A DNA stretch of 40,311 nucleotides from Chromera velia (GCA_018398765.1 JAHBMJ010003983.1:1-40311), one strand, 5' to 3'. Shown: positions 9,690 through 22,107, counted from the stretch's first letter. Translations and numbers: made by a program. The notes: generated from the letters alone by a model not told the origin.

Positions 9690-12621
9690 TCAGTCCAGGC
9701 CATCAGCGTCTTCCCGGACGACCGCCTCTTCCTCCTCCTCCTCTTCCCCTTCCTCCTCTGTCGGGGGCGGGGCGACACCCTCCGGCTGCGCCTCTGCAGT
9801 CATGCATCGAGAACGAAAGTGACATGCACTGCACGAGTCATGCATATGCACGGGATCAAGAGAGAACTAAAAAAACGAGGGGTCCTACAGAAACGTTGCA
9901 AGAGGCCAATAGAAGCGGAAGACAGAAGAGGGAGAAAGCGAGGAAAAAAAAAAAAACTTTGATGCCTGTTGGTATGTACGCGAATGATCAAAGGGAGCTT
10001 GAATGAAGTTGAACAAAAACACTTTCAAGGACATCCGAAAGGAGGCTGCATGGTCAAGATGACAGAACGAAAAGTTCCTCGTACTGGGCGGACAAAGAAA
10101 GACTGAAGACGAGAAGGAAGGAAACGGAAACTGAAAGAGAAGGAGCGACTGTGGATTCACAAGCAGCCGAAAAAGTGTGGATGCATGGCCCTGTTGCCAA
10201 TACATTGTGCAAAAGTCATGCATACCCGAATCGAATGTCGCAGAACATGATTGAAGAGTCTCACCATACCAGTGCATGTCTACCCACACACGTTCACGGA
10301 CCTTCAAGGCCGACTCGCTCGTCTTTGACATCATTCGAGGAGGGTGCAAAGGAGAAAGAAATAGAATCGGACTCCGACTCAGTCTGATCTCCCGCCTCCG
10401 GATCTCTCCCAGCAGAAGTCGAAAGACCGAGGGGAGCGGTCATGTGCCCAGATTTGCTGCATGGGGGGGCAGAAGAAGACACAGACAGAGGCTTGGTGGA
10501 GGGGGGCGCTTCATCGGTGAGGGTTGTCTTGGAGGAGGCGACTTTCTTCACTTTCTCCCTGGCGATTTTGAGCTTCTCGAGACGGTGTTCAAGAGCCGCA
10601 CGGAGGTCTGCTGCATCGACCATTTGCCTCCCTTCCACCTCCACGATCTTGCTCTGCACTTCTTCGGGGTCGCAGGGGGAGAGTGCGAGAGGGTAGAGGC
10701 CCTCTCTCCACGTCTCTGGATCTCTGATGATGTCCTGCCAGGGGATCTCCGAGAGGGCGTGGGCGAATGATCAGATCTCTCATGCCCTTGAAGCAATCTT
10801 TCAGACTATACTGGAAGAAGGGGTTGACGAAGGCGTCGAGGAAGGGGGCGATGCAGGCCTCGGAGGTGACCCACTCAATCAACTTGTGCTTGAAGCCAAG
10901 GAAGCGGTAAAGGCGAAGAGGCTGGTAGTCCTCGTTTTCTTTGTTCATCGGTTCGTACTCGAAGTCGAAGGTGGCCATCACGGCGTCTCTTCCGAGGGCG
11001 GGAAGAAAGCGCTGGAGGAGGACATCTCTCAAAATCTCCACAGCTTTCTTCGACACCTGCTTTTTGTAGGCAGGCTCCATCTCCGCACCTTCAGTGACAC
11101 ATTTGAGGAAGCGGATTTCCTTTAGATCCTCTGCACGATCGAAACACTCGTCGATCATCGCTTTGATGTTCTCAGCGACGGTGCCGTTGACCATGGAGCT
11201 TCGCATTTTCATGCCGACGCTCTTGCAGAGGAGCTCTACAACGCCGGGTGTCTCGGGTGTGACACCGAGAAGGGCCCGCTCCTTCTGTCTGGAAACGATC
11301 AGTGCTTTCAATTCTTCGTTCTTCTTCACCATCTGGTCACGAATGGACTCGTGGATCTTATGCACGATCTGCTTCAACACGCCGTTCTTCCCGAAGTCGT
11401 CAACGACAAGCCCGCCAGGCACGGGCTTTCCTTGCTTGGCGAAGCTCTCGTCGATGAAGTCCTTGAACCGCCTCTCCTCGTTTGCGTCCTTCACGGCCAG
11501 GGCCTCAGAGCTGAAGTCCGCATCCACGTCTCCCGTGTCCGTCTCCTTGTTGACCACAAACACAACCTGACCGATGCCGCTCAGATCCTCCGCGTTCTCC
11601 TCATGCACGTCCACCAAAATGTCTTCCATCTTCTCGTACGTCATTGTGTCTGCGTGCGTCACGACGGCAATGCAGTTCTTGACCGCGCCGGGGATCTCAC
11701 TGACGAGATGGAGAATGGGTGCAGTCCGGAGCGTAGGCAGCGACCCCGAAATAATGGTCAAGACGATGGGATCCAGTTTTCCCTCACGGGTGATGTACCG
11801 TGTGATCATCTGGTTGATGTCCTTGCGGAGCTGGTCGTTCCCCTGCACCCATCCAGGAAGGTCCACAAGCTCCAGGTCGATCACATCGGGTCTGGCGATT
11901 TCGAGCTGGAGGAATTCGTTTGTGAGAACCTTCCTGGAGGCCTTCTTGTCATTTCCGAAATGGGCTCTCACCCGCTCCGTCATCATCGCCACCACCTCCG
12001 TTGCGGTCAACTCACAGTCATCTCCCTCTCGGTGCAGCAATCGCTGCAATGATGGATCCAGAAAGGGTGGGAGGACACGAAGGAGAGGTGAACTGGGCAA
12101 TGAAAGGGACGTTCGTCAAGCTGCGTCGGCATGAGCTGATTTATGCCGATTTCTGTTGTCTTTCCATGCACCGACCAGAAATGAGCAGAGAAAAAGACTG
12201 CATGAAAGGTGTAGAGAGACGGGAACAGAACCTAGGAGAGAGCAGTGTATTCACGTACCTTCCGTTTCCCGTCATCTCTCACGGAGTGCACCAAAATGAA
12301 GGATGTCTGGCTGTGCGTCAGCTTGACCACAATGGGCATCAGTGTACAGAGTTTATCCCTTCGAGGCAGGCATCTGATCTTGGTGAGTCTCTCCATAAGG
12401 GAGCTCTTCCCGACATTCTCATCTCCGCAGACAACCACAAGGGGGACCTCAAAATCGAAGGGAACGTGCGCCACCTCCAATGCGGTCTTTACATGACCGT
12501 ACGGGCCGTTAAGGAGATCCCCACAGATGCCTCTGCTTGAGGACATCGTGGGTTTCTTTGCGGGCGTGTTCTCGAGTTTGCGCATCATCTGTCTCTCACC
12601 GGCCTGGAGCGTGGGGGACAT
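9690..12621 (-). CDS. Dynamin-superfamily GTPase, three exons, one frame break
   Basis: Exons are 12621-12259, 12043-10302 and 9793-9690; about 735 residues if the frame break is ignored. Dynamin-family GTPases polymerise on membranes and remodel or divide them. Visible: P-loop GDENVGKS (66-73), switch-I region with T93 in LPRRDKLCTLMP, DLPG (182-185) and THAD (250-253) in place of the usual TKxD. A helical stalk region follows, starting around the GVLKQIVHKIHESI stretch. The start is the first ATG, at 12621; a longer upstream frame opens only at TTG. Introns are 12044-12258 (donor GTACGT) and 9794-10301 (donor GTCCGT). The last exon adds a very acidic tail ending EDADGLD. Near 10755-10770 the coding frame shifts by one base: both sides are clearly coding, and removing one base restores correct splice phase. 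I see no PH domain or transmembrane segment, so the subfamily is undetermined. Confidence 0.86.
9794..10301 (-). other. Last intron of the GTPase gene
   Basis: The donor reads CTTGAAG|GTCCGTG and the acceptor GCATGACTGCAG. Splicing links two phase-1 ends and replaces a stop at 10294-10296, eight bases beyond the exon end, with a 34-residue acidic tail. If the intron is retained, the protein ends GLEGP. The matching phase and acceptor make splicing the better reading. Confidence 0.6.
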
Positions 12622-13624
12622 TGTGACTTCGCGAAGATTGACGAGACAAGTTGGTACCAGCGTGCCAGTTTCTTTTCTTTCAGGGGGGAAAATCAAGAAG
12701 ACGAGAAGTGGTGGAGAAAAAGGGCTATTTCACAGTGAAGGTCACCGAATGATGAAGGACGCGTGTCGATACACAAATGTGAATCCGTATGAATAAGTTC
12801 TTATTGAAGAAGTAGCCCGGGACACCAGATTTCACAGTGGGTGGGTGTGCTTTTGCGGTCCACTTCTTGAGGCAATGATCTTGAGGCTCGGCCCGGATGC
12901 TGAAAGAGCTCTTTTGTCTGGAATTGTCAGTGGCTCGGCGGCCGATCGTGAAACATTTGAATTTTTATATATTAATAATTCAATTCAGAATTCCAGGCCA
13001 TGTTCAGTATTGTTCAGTCGACGTCCGAAGGAGACACGCGGGGTGTTGTTCATCGTTGTTCACATTTGTTCACTATATGCAGGACGCATCGAAAACCTCT
13101 TACGAGACAGCATTCAGGACACGAAAAATTTTTGTATCGCAATAATTGCACAGTCTTTGTGACCCAGCTACCGATACAGACGTTGAAAACTGTGTCGGGA
13201 GCCAAAATTCGCCAGAGTCAGCCATGAGTCAGCCTATGTCAGCCTGCGTAAATCAGTCTTTAATCAGAGTCCGTAACATCTGTTGAGTCGGTGTTGACAT
13301 GTGTTGACGTCTTCTTTTGCACAACGTAATCCAGGAACGACAGCTGGGTCATTTATGGCGACCGTCTGAATGGTTGGGAAAGGAACACAGAGATAATAGT
13401 CGTTCTCTCAGTCTGAGCTGCCAGTGTTTTTCTTCTGCAACGTTCAGTTGCTGTCCCTCCGCAACCTCGTGAATTTGCAGCGCAAAGCGGTCAACCTTCC
13501 GTCAAACAGAACCAAACGGCATCCTCCGACCTTTGACGCCGCTGTGAGGAAGCTTGGACACTCGCAATTCGCTTTCTTTAGTTCACGTGTGGTGTCCAAC
13601 GGAAGAAATTGTCTGCACTGCAAA
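12622..13624. promoter_or_regulatory. Head-to-head spacer between GTPase and Myb genes
   Basis: This 1.0-kb spacer separates divergent start codons at 12621 (minus) and 13625 (plus). It holds several families of short direct repeats between 12977 and 13308, listed separately. A run TTTTCCCCCCTGAAAG on the minus strand near 12680 could be the acceptor of a 5' UTR intron of the GTPase gene. No coding frame here is convincing. Confidence 0.55.
13001..13308. promoter_or_regulatory. Four families of helically phased short repeats
   Basis: TGTTCA occurs at 13001, 13010, 13047, 13057 and 13067, the last three exactly 10 bp apart. GTCAGCC occurs at 13217, 13228 and 13238 (spacing 11 and 10). AATCAG occurs at 13251 and 13262 (11). 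TGTTGA occurs at 13281, 13292 and 13302 (11 and 10). The spacing matches one turn of DNA, as expected for cooperative protein binding on one face. The position between divergent genes favours promoter elements. The binding factor is unknown. Confidence 0.5.
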
Positions 13625-16600
13625 ATGGGAAAAGACGATAAAGACAGTGGTCAGTCTCCCACGCGCACACTTTTTTCTAGTGTCGCAAGTCCCTTTATCG
13701 TGCTCGAGCACTGAATTGACAATCCGTTTCTCATTGTTTCTCATCTGTTCTGACGTTCTTGCTTGCAGGGTCAAGTGGGAGGTGGACCCCAGAGGAGCAC
13801 GAGCTCTTCGTCCAGGCGATGGCAAAATACGGCAAGGACTGGAGCTCTATTCAGGTCTGTTGGTGTTTTTGTTTGCACAGCGGTATTCTGACTCTCCTCT
13901 CTTGTTGTCCTCTTTGTGTGGCCTTTGTTGACGCCTTTTGATGTTGTCCGGTTGTGCAGAAAATCGTCACCACCCGAACTTCCACGCAACTTCGCAGTCA
14001 CGCACAGAAGTATTTCAGAAGTCTCCGCAGAGGCAGTGTGATGTCTGTGGACAACGAACTCGGAAAGGAGCATGTGAAGAAAGTGCTACGAACCCTGCCC
14101 AGAATGCTGGAAAAGTATCAAGCGAGCTTCAGTGAGGCTCGGAGGGAGAGAGAGCTGCTGGGTCCGGATGAGGAGTTTGAGTCCTTGAGCAGAGAGGGGG
14201 GGGAGCTCCAGTGGGATGACGAGGGGGAGGAAGAGCTCCCTCTGCTCAGCCGACGATCCCAAGGAAAGGGACGTGCCGTTACCCACTCCTCCCAACACTC
14301 TCAGCAGAAGTCGAAACGAATTGACAGCAAGAAGACCGCTCCCACCAAATCCCTCAAACCGCATACCTCTTCGTCTCGTTGCTTCCCTTCACGAAAGTTG
14401 GAGGGGGGTGACGCAGGGGGGGAAGAGGGGGGCCACAGGGGCTCCACCCTTGAGGCAGCAGCAGAAGGAGTCACACCTTTCGGGGTGCTCTTGACTGGTG
14501 GGTCTTCTTCTGCCTCTGCCTCTGCTGCTGCCCAAAAATCTGGCTCCACCCGCTGGGACAACAGCAGAAAATCAAAGTCATCTGCCCAAAGGCAGGCTGA
14601 CCTTTCGATGTATCACCAGCAACACACCCAGCAGCAGCAGCAGCGACCCCTTACCGTGCAGTCGGGCAGGGGAAAGCGGCAAGCAGACGACCCCACGCGT
14701 CGAGAGACGCGCTCCACTGCCTCTCGAAGGAAGCAGGACCAGGAGGGGGGGCACTGCCAGGCAGACCCCGGGTCATTCCCCGTGGGGAGACGGGAACGCT
14801 CACAGGGGTGGGTGAGTTGTTGGGGGCAGGGCGAGCAGCAAAGAGCGGATTGTGGGGTGTATGTCCGGGTGAAAACCGAAGAGGATGACGTAGGCCGGGG
14901 GGGGAAAGGCCAGTCATTCGAGGGCATAACCCCAATGGAAATGTTGCCTTCTGAATCTCACCCCACAAAGGTCTCAGGAGAGGGGGCAATGGACACAGCA
15001 GAGGAATGTGAGTTCGGTCTTCCTCTCTCTCACACAGAGCGCTTTGCGTCAAATCAGTCTCTCTCTGTCTCAGCCTCGTTTCCTTCCGTCAAGGAAAAGC
15101 CTGAGGAGAAGAAAAAAGAGAGGGAGGAAGAAGAGTCCTCTGACGACTACGACGACGAAGCACAGGAGAACGAGACGGGGCCGGACGGGACAGAGGATGA
15201 AACCGAAGTTCCCCCTCTCAAGCGATGCAAAATGGAGGGGGGACAAGGCACACAGGAGGGAGACGAGGGGAAAGGGGGTGTACAGACTGCGCAGCAGCAG
15301 CAAATGTCTTTCGGGACCGAGCCCTCGTTTGCCGAAGCCTTCCGAGCTAGGTGTGCGATGAACAGATCCTGGGCGATTTTTCCCTTCTCCACAGCCCCGA
15401 GGACGACCCCCTCCTCCTCAGGCGAATCCATTGCCCGCTACCCCCAAGCACCCCCCCGGCCCACTCCCGCGTCTTCACCAGCACCCACTTCCCGCCGCCG
15501 TGCCGCAGCCAAAAACCCTGCCGCCCCCCCGAAGAGAAAGGCCGCGAAAACGAAAGCATCAAAGGATCAATCGATGTCCTCCAACAACAAGAGTCCCTCC
15601 TCAGACTGCATTGTTCTCCCCCCTCTGCCTGAGAGTGCGCTCCCCTTTGCCATTCCTTGGCAGACTGCGACCGGCAGTGGAGGCACGGCCTCAACCCGAA
15701 GGTGGAAGCCGGAGGACAGAGCAGCAGCAGGAGGGGGAAGCTTGGGGGCAGACAGCAGCAGCACTAACAGGGTGTTGCCTGGGGGGCCGCTGGAGCCTCG
15801 TGTCTTCGCTGCCCTGAGGAACTCGGAGTCGGTCATTCCCCTTCCCCACATTGCCATCGGGAAGAGGGAGGAGCCCCCCTCGCAGTTGCCGTCTCTGCCG
15901 TCTCTTCCTCCTCCCTCCTCTCGTCCAGTTAGAGAGGAAGTGGAAGAAGAGGAAAAGAAACCCTCTGTGCACTTCCATGCTCCACCTGCCTCGCATGACA
16001 CGATGCAAGCCGTTTCCACAGCAGCATATGGAGGGCCATCTGTTTCCTCCTCATTCCTCCGGGTGCCCACTGCAATGGGAGACGCCCCCTGGGTGGGCCC
16101 AGCAGCAGCAAGAGGAAGGGGGACCTCCCGTTCTCCGCCGCCACCTGCCCCTTCCCAGCCCCCCCTCAGCAGATCCCCCTCCCCTTCCGCACACGCTCTC
16201 CACCTCCGCCCTCCTGTCGGTCTGCTCTCAGGAGACCTCCACCAGCACCATGCAGGGGTAGGGATCGGGGGATTCCATCCCCTCTCTCCACAAGCAGGAG
16301 ACGCCTCTGTGCATGGTGGGGGCAACTTTGCCCTCCACTCTGTGCACATGCCTGCTTCCCCCATGAACCCAGCCTCATGCAGTGGTCCGTTCTCCTTCTC
16401 AGCCTCCCCATCCAGCCCTCCATCTGCTCTGAATGAGTGCCTGTCCGTCTCCCTCAACTGCGGCTTTGATGGCCCCGAGTTGATGCTTCCAGGGGCAGCA
16501 GCTGGCGTTGGCCACTCTGTCTCTGTGTCCATCTCTCCCGCACCTCCAGTCCATAACGCGAACGCAGGAGTCAGGATGCAGCTTCCCTTGACTCCCTGTG

Positions 16601-17322
16601 GGGGGTTCTCCACACACCCGCAGGGAGGCCTCTCGCTTGCTGTGGGGGCTGGAGGGAGCGAGGGACAGCATGGCCTTCGCTCCTTCCCCCCTTCCCCTGC
16701 CCCCGCCTGTGTGATGCCGGTTTCTCCCGGAGGATCACACCTGATGGGGGGAAACAGTCAGTGCATGCATGGAGGGGAGAGGCCCTATGGAGGCGGTCCC
16801 CATCCAGGGGCCTCCGCGCAGTCTTCTGCTGCCCCCACGCCGTTCTCTTTCCTCTCCCCCCACACATCCCCTCTCCGAGTGTTCTGTCGGGGTCTCGGAG
16901 GAGAAGGGGAAGAGTCAGACCCCTCGGGCACAGCCTCCACTCACTGGACGGGGGCGTCGACGGGATCGGGGTCCGGTAGTGCGTGTACGTCGGTGGCGCG
17001 GTCGGTTTCCCTTCTGCCCCAACAGACGTTGCCTGAAGGGGAATGGAAGGATGAGGGAGCTGCGGCAAAGGAGAGGCAGGTTGGTGGTGCGTTCATGACG
17101 GGAGGTGCGGAGGACGAGGAGTGGGGGGAGTATGGGGGTGGTTATGGTGAGGCGGTGGCAGTGTATGGGCAGCAGGGGTGGGCCTCTGGAGGGTCGAGTG
17201 GCGTTGGTCCTCTTGTGCCCCTCTTCCCTGCCTCCTTCCACACAGGGGGGGAATCTCATCCTGCTGCTGCTGCTGCTGCTGTTCATGCGGCTGGCGGCCA
17301 TGGCGGTGAGGTGTGTCTCTGA
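13625..17322 (+). CDS. SHAQKYF-type Myb/SANT protein with long disordered tail
   Basis: Exons are 13625-13649, 13769-13854 and 13960-17322, about 1157 residues. A single Myb-like repeat spans residues about 12-60: W14 in GRWTPEEHELF, W33 in KDWSSIQ, then the family signature SHAQKYF at 50-56. This family binds DNA, in plants typically in circadian and sugar-response regulators, so a nuclear transcription factor is likely. The DNA-binding unit is built from all three exons. The remaining roughly 1090 residues are low complexity: Ser, Pro, Gly, Gln and Glu rich, with acidic patches, a basic Ala/Lys segment around PPKRKAAKTKASK that may aid nuclear import, and an Ala run encoded by a GCT repeat near the end. 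The stop at 17320 follows a good donor (GCG|GTGAGG), so a further exon cannot be excluded. Confidence 0.88.
13650..13959 (+). other. Two introns of the Myb gene
   Basis: Introns run 13650-13768 (AGTG|GTCAGT to TTGCTTGCAG, phase 1) and 13855-13959 (TTCAG|GTCTGT to GTTGTGCAG, phase 0), around an 86-bp exon that encodes most of the Myb repeat. Both donors have C at position +3. Confidence 0.85.
17261..17281 (+). repeat. Coding trinucleotide repeat (CTG/GCT)
   Basis: Seven consecutive CTG triplets, read in frame as GCT, give a run of six alanines close to the C terminus of the Myb protein. Such runs can change length by slippage. Confidence 0.85.
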
Positions 17323-18510
17323 ACTCTTCCGAATAAGTGAAATGAAAAAGCAGAGGGGGAAATGCGAAAGGAAGTTTTTTCCACGGTGACATGAAAGGAG
17401 AAGCTTCCTTCATGGAGGGCGAAGAAAGACCAAGTTGAGGAGGTGCATCTGTCTGTGTTCCATCTCCTCTACTCTCCTCTCTTCTGAATTTCTATTCTTC
17501 GTCCTGACTCAGAGCAGCAGATTTCCCTACCTTCTGGCTTTTTCTGTCTCCTCTTCTCCCTTTCTCTCTTCAAAGGGTGCAGCATCGAGGCCCTCGAATT
17601 AAGTATTAATAATTCAATAAGGAAAAAACGAAACCACAAATGGTAAAGAGATTGACAAACACGACTAGTCGGATGATGTCTGAAATCAATGAATGGAGGG
17701 ACAGACGCGAAACAAGATTTTACGGGCTCGAAGAGAGGAGAGCAAAAAGATTTTAAAAAATGGTTTGGGTGGAGGAGCCGGATGAAAGGGATTCGTTTCA
17801 GTTCATTGTGGCGACAGTTGGCGGGAGGCTCGGTGCATGTGCATTCATTCTGCGCGTGTCTGTCTGTTGAGAATTATGAAGGCAAGAAAGACATCATGCG
17901 ACTGGCTCCCTCACTCTGTTTCGTTCCCTCTCTTCTTTTTGTGGAGGGGAACTGAAGCAAACAAGTCGCAAGAGCCTCTTTCCCTTTCCTTTCTTTTCCT
18001 TTTTTTCGTTGTTCTTTCGTTTGTTTACCTCTTGCACTTCGTGATGAATGGTTTTTTTTTTTTTTGTTCCCCCGGCGATGTTTTGCATCGTTTGTGGGGT
18101 TTTCTTTCTCCCCTGCCTCCTCCTCAGTTCGGAAGGCTGCTTGTTGTCTTCGCCCCGCTTTTGCTCTCTCTCTGTCTGTCTCTCTCAACGGCACATGAAA
18201 CACTCACTCGATCATCCTGCGTTGTCGGGATGGTGACGTGACGTGACGTGAAGGAATTTCGTCCGAGGGCGGTTGGAAGGCCCAATGGATGGATGTTGGA
18301 AGGAAAGAAGAGAGAAGCGGGAAAAAGAGAAAAAGTTGTTCGATGAAGAGGGACAGAGCAAGGCGGCCGAAGGAGGAACCAGGGGAGAGTACATGCGTAT
18401 GCGTTGAATGGAATTGGTAGAGTGAAAGGAAGATTCCAAAGGAAAAAAGGACATGTCTGCCAGTCTCTCTCTGCATTTGCATTTCGGCAAAGCTCCGCGA
18501 GAGCGAATGA

Positions 18511-18512
<2 letters not shown>

Positions 18513-18546
<34 letters not shown>
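18513..18546. repeat. (GA)n microsatellite
   Basis: About 17 uninterrupted GA units, followed by a short interrupted GA tract. It lies in the gene-free spacer. Confidence 0.9.
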
Positions 18547-18549
<3 letters not shown>

Positions 18550-21500
18550 GAGAGAGAGAAAGGATAGTGGAAGACGAAAATGTGTCGCTCAAGAGAACGG
18601 GCAAGAAAGGGCGATGCAATCATCTGAAAGAAAGGAAGAAAATTGAATGAACCGAAAGTACCAACAGCTCAACTGTCTCTCAAACGAAACACCGAGTCTG
18701 TTTCTTGTTCTTTCTTTCCCTTCTCTATTCCTCCCATCCTTCCTTCTTTCTCCCCCTCTTCTCTGCTTGCTCAAAATCTTTTGTTTTTCTCGATCAGTCG
18801 TGTCTCTCCTCCAATTTCCTCCCCCTGTATGCCTTTGTGCATGTCGAGGTGTGTGGGCGTCCCTCTTTTCAATTTCTGTTCTGTCTGTAAGTTGAATTGA
18901 AAAGCCGAGAGCGCTACCTCCCTCCCTCATAGCGTGCTTGTTTCGAAGCTTTTTCGTTGACACAGACGGACCTTTCCACCCCGTTCCGTCTGTGTCTACC
19001 TCTTCTTTTCTCCTCTGCTCGCCCCCCTCCTCTACCTCTTCTTTTGTTCGTATGCGGCACGAAGACTGGTCTTCCAGCGATTCTTCCTGCGCCGTCAGCT
19101 TCTTCGTTCTTCACCCCCCCTCACTCCTCGCCCTTCGGTCTTCTCTTTTCTCCTCCATGACCAAGCAGGGTGCGTCTCTCTCTCCTTCGTCCACCCATTC
19201 TTCCACAGTGCAAACATGGGGGGGAAAGAGGAAGAGGATGGAGACTATTTAAATGAACGCGCAAGACGGGGAGGAATAATGGAGGGAGGGAGGGAAAGAA
19301 AGAGGCGACCCATCGGATCGGTCAGTCCTTGCATGGGTCCCTCCTTGAGTCAAAGAAAGAGTGAGTGAGTGAAAGGGTCGGCCTGCATGGTTCTTTGGGC
19401 CACCTCTGGTCTCTCTCTCTCTCTCTCACTTGCGACTTGGTGGTTTTCTTCTCTTTTGTGTCTGTCTGTTGCGTGTGTGTGTTTTTTCTTTGTCTGCCTC
19501 TGCATGTGATCGTCACAGCGGCATGACATGACGGCTTGCTTGCTCGATCAGTTGACCCATGCATGCCTTTTCTCTTCCCTTCTCTTCTCTTCTCTTCCCT
19601 TCCCTTCTCTTGCATTGTTTTCTAATTAATTAATCAGTCAACCTGGAGATGTTTTTGTCTTTCGGACCCCCCTGGGTGCCCTGCAGAAGAGAAGGGGTGG
19701 TGAAGAAAGGGATGGGGTTCAGAGGATGGTCGATTTGGAGGGGAAGAAGAGAAAGCTGTCGGGTGCATGTGTGTTCTGTCCTTTCTTTCTTGTCTCCTTG
19801 CTTCATGCTGAAAAAGGAAGGAGACGTGCCCGCGTTCCGTTTTTCCTTTCTTTTCTTCTCAGGAGGGAAGGAAGGAAGGCGCTCGCAGAGGCCCTCCTGT
19901 CCTCCCTCTTCCTCTCTTTCCCTTTTCATTCATGTTTGGCTCTGGAAGGCCATCTTTCGTTCTCTCTCTCTCTCCGGCCCCTTTCAACCGCTGTTCGAGG
20001 GAGGGAGGGTGGCTGCAGGGGGATGCTGGAACTCGCTTTGCGACCTCTAGAAATGGAAGGAAGGAAGGAAAATGCATCCCTCCATCACCTCCTGCTTGCC
20101 TTGTGTCCGTCTCCTTTTACCCTGCTCTCGCCCCGTCTGTATTTTGTAATCTGGCTGGTCTTCTGGTTGTTTGGCACCTTGCAAGCAAAAAGACAGATAG
20201 ACAGACTTCCTTTCTGCCTTTTTTTTGTTCGCAGCACTACCTGTATGCCAAACGGTCAGCCTGCATGGCTGCATGTTCGTTCTCTGTCCTTTGCTTGTGC
20301 AAGAATGAAGTAGAAACTCCTTCTTTGCATGCAAAAACAGAGGGACACTTGAACTGAACCCCGATCGAAACAAACCGGGGATGAAAAGCACCATGAAACT
20401 GTACGAAGCGTGAAAGAAACGAAGAAATTGGGAGACCTCGGGTGTGCATGTGGCGTGGAAGGGAGAGGGGAAGGGGAAAGGAGAAAAAAGAGTGAATGAA
20501 TCAAGAAAAGTCGGCCGACTGCAAGAGATGACTGACTGACTTACTGACTGCCTGCAGTCTATTGAATGAATGGATGGATGGTTGGATGAATGGATGTTGA
20601 GATGCGTGGATGAAGAGCGCAGAGAAGAGACCTCTGCCCGAATTCAAAAATAAAAGCTGATCGGTGAAGTGAGGCAGGAGGGAGGGGGGACTTGCATTTC
20701 CACCCTCTTGTCTTCTCTTCTCCCATCGCTGTCGTGTATTAAAAGAGACTGTCAACAAACCTTCCCTCCTTGCTGTTTCTTTTCGTCCCTGCTCCCTTCA
20801 CCTCCACTTCTTTTCTCTGCCTCTCTCTGCCTGGGAGCAAAGAGCAAGGGATTGCGTGACAGTCGAAGACTGCATGTCCAAATGAAAAGAAAGGAGCGTC
20901 TGCCTTGTATCTCTCCGCTAGACTCGTTCTTCTTCCCCCTATTTCCTAGACACACGAAGTCAGCATGCCGACTGACTTCTCCTAGACCTCACTTTTTTCC
21001 CTTCCTTTCTTCCTTCGGCTGTGAAGCAGATCGACCGAAGATTATCATATCAAAAAAGTACTCCTACTGGGTGTCTTCAAAGCCCACTAGACACAGACAG
21101 ACTGCAGCATTGCCATGGCGTTCAAGAGAGAGAGACGAGCCGTCAGACAATCTGCTTGGCGTCGAACAGAAAGAGAGAAAACGGGGGGGGCTTGGCTCAT
21201 TGGTCATCCATCCTAGTTTCAAAGCACCACAGAATGTGAAACAGCGAAAATCTGTTTCATGCACGAGGCGTGTGGCAAGCGAATTCATGGGTCTCTTATG
21301 CTGTATTTGCAATGATAGACTCCAAGTCTTTTTGTGTTAGGGACTCAACTGATCGGGGAGAACTGGGACGGTCTTTTCGTCTGTCCTTGTTTTTCTTCCA
21401 TTCTTCTTTCTGTCTCTTCTTCCACGCCTCCTCTATACAACCCATTTTTCCTTCCCACTGCAATTCCTGTCCTTCAAAATGGTTGCGTTTGTGTTCTTGT

Positions 21501-22107
21501 TGCTGCTGCTGCATCAGGAAGGGGGGAAGGAGGGAAGGCGTGCGGGCGAGTCTTTGTCTGTCTGTCCGTCAGAATATGCAAGCGGGTATGCGGATCCGCA
21601 CATCCATGGCTTTTTTCTCTGTCGGTCAATCGTCAGCTCCACCTGTTGCTTCTTTGGTTTTTTCTGGGAATCTTTAAAATATAATGTGGGGTGATGGTTC
21701 TTTTTCTGTGTTCTTTTTTCCGTTTGGGCCGTGCCCGGCAATGTTCCTTCCCTTCAGAATTAAGTGTCCCCCTCCGGGTGGAAAGACGGGAGGGGATCAA
21801 GTGCGTGAATGGCGAAAGGAATCAGCAGGAAAGGGAAGACGGCAAAACCCGCAGGACAGACCGAGAAGGAAATCTTTTGTTGAGACGGAAAGCATTTCGC
21901 CAGACACACTGGTGATTTCGAGTTCCAAGCAGTTGAAAAGAAGACGGATCAATAATTCGTTTCGAGTGTTTCTGTATACCCGTCTGCTCGATCGTTTGTT
22001 GTGTGTGTGTCTTTCTTGCTCCACCGAGGAAGAATTGATTGACCTTTCGTTCCTTCCCTCCCGCACCGACTGTCCGCTCGTTGTCTTTTCTGTCTGTCTC
22101 CCACCTT

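Noticed and set aside
9247-10006. Overlapping open frames of 130 and 197 codons downstream of the GTPase
   Set aside because: They overlap each other on opposite strands; the plus-strand frame also covers the probable last exon of the GTPase, and neither has a recognisable domain.
10294-10302. GTPase stop at 10294 as the true end
   Set aside because: It lies eight bases past a phase-matched donor with a good acceptor and coding exon downstream; kept only as the intron-retention alternative.
12622-12696. Longer N terminus of the GTPase
   Set aside because: The longer frame opens at TTG, not ATG, and the extra residues show no signal or conserved feature; the first ATG at 12621 is preferred.
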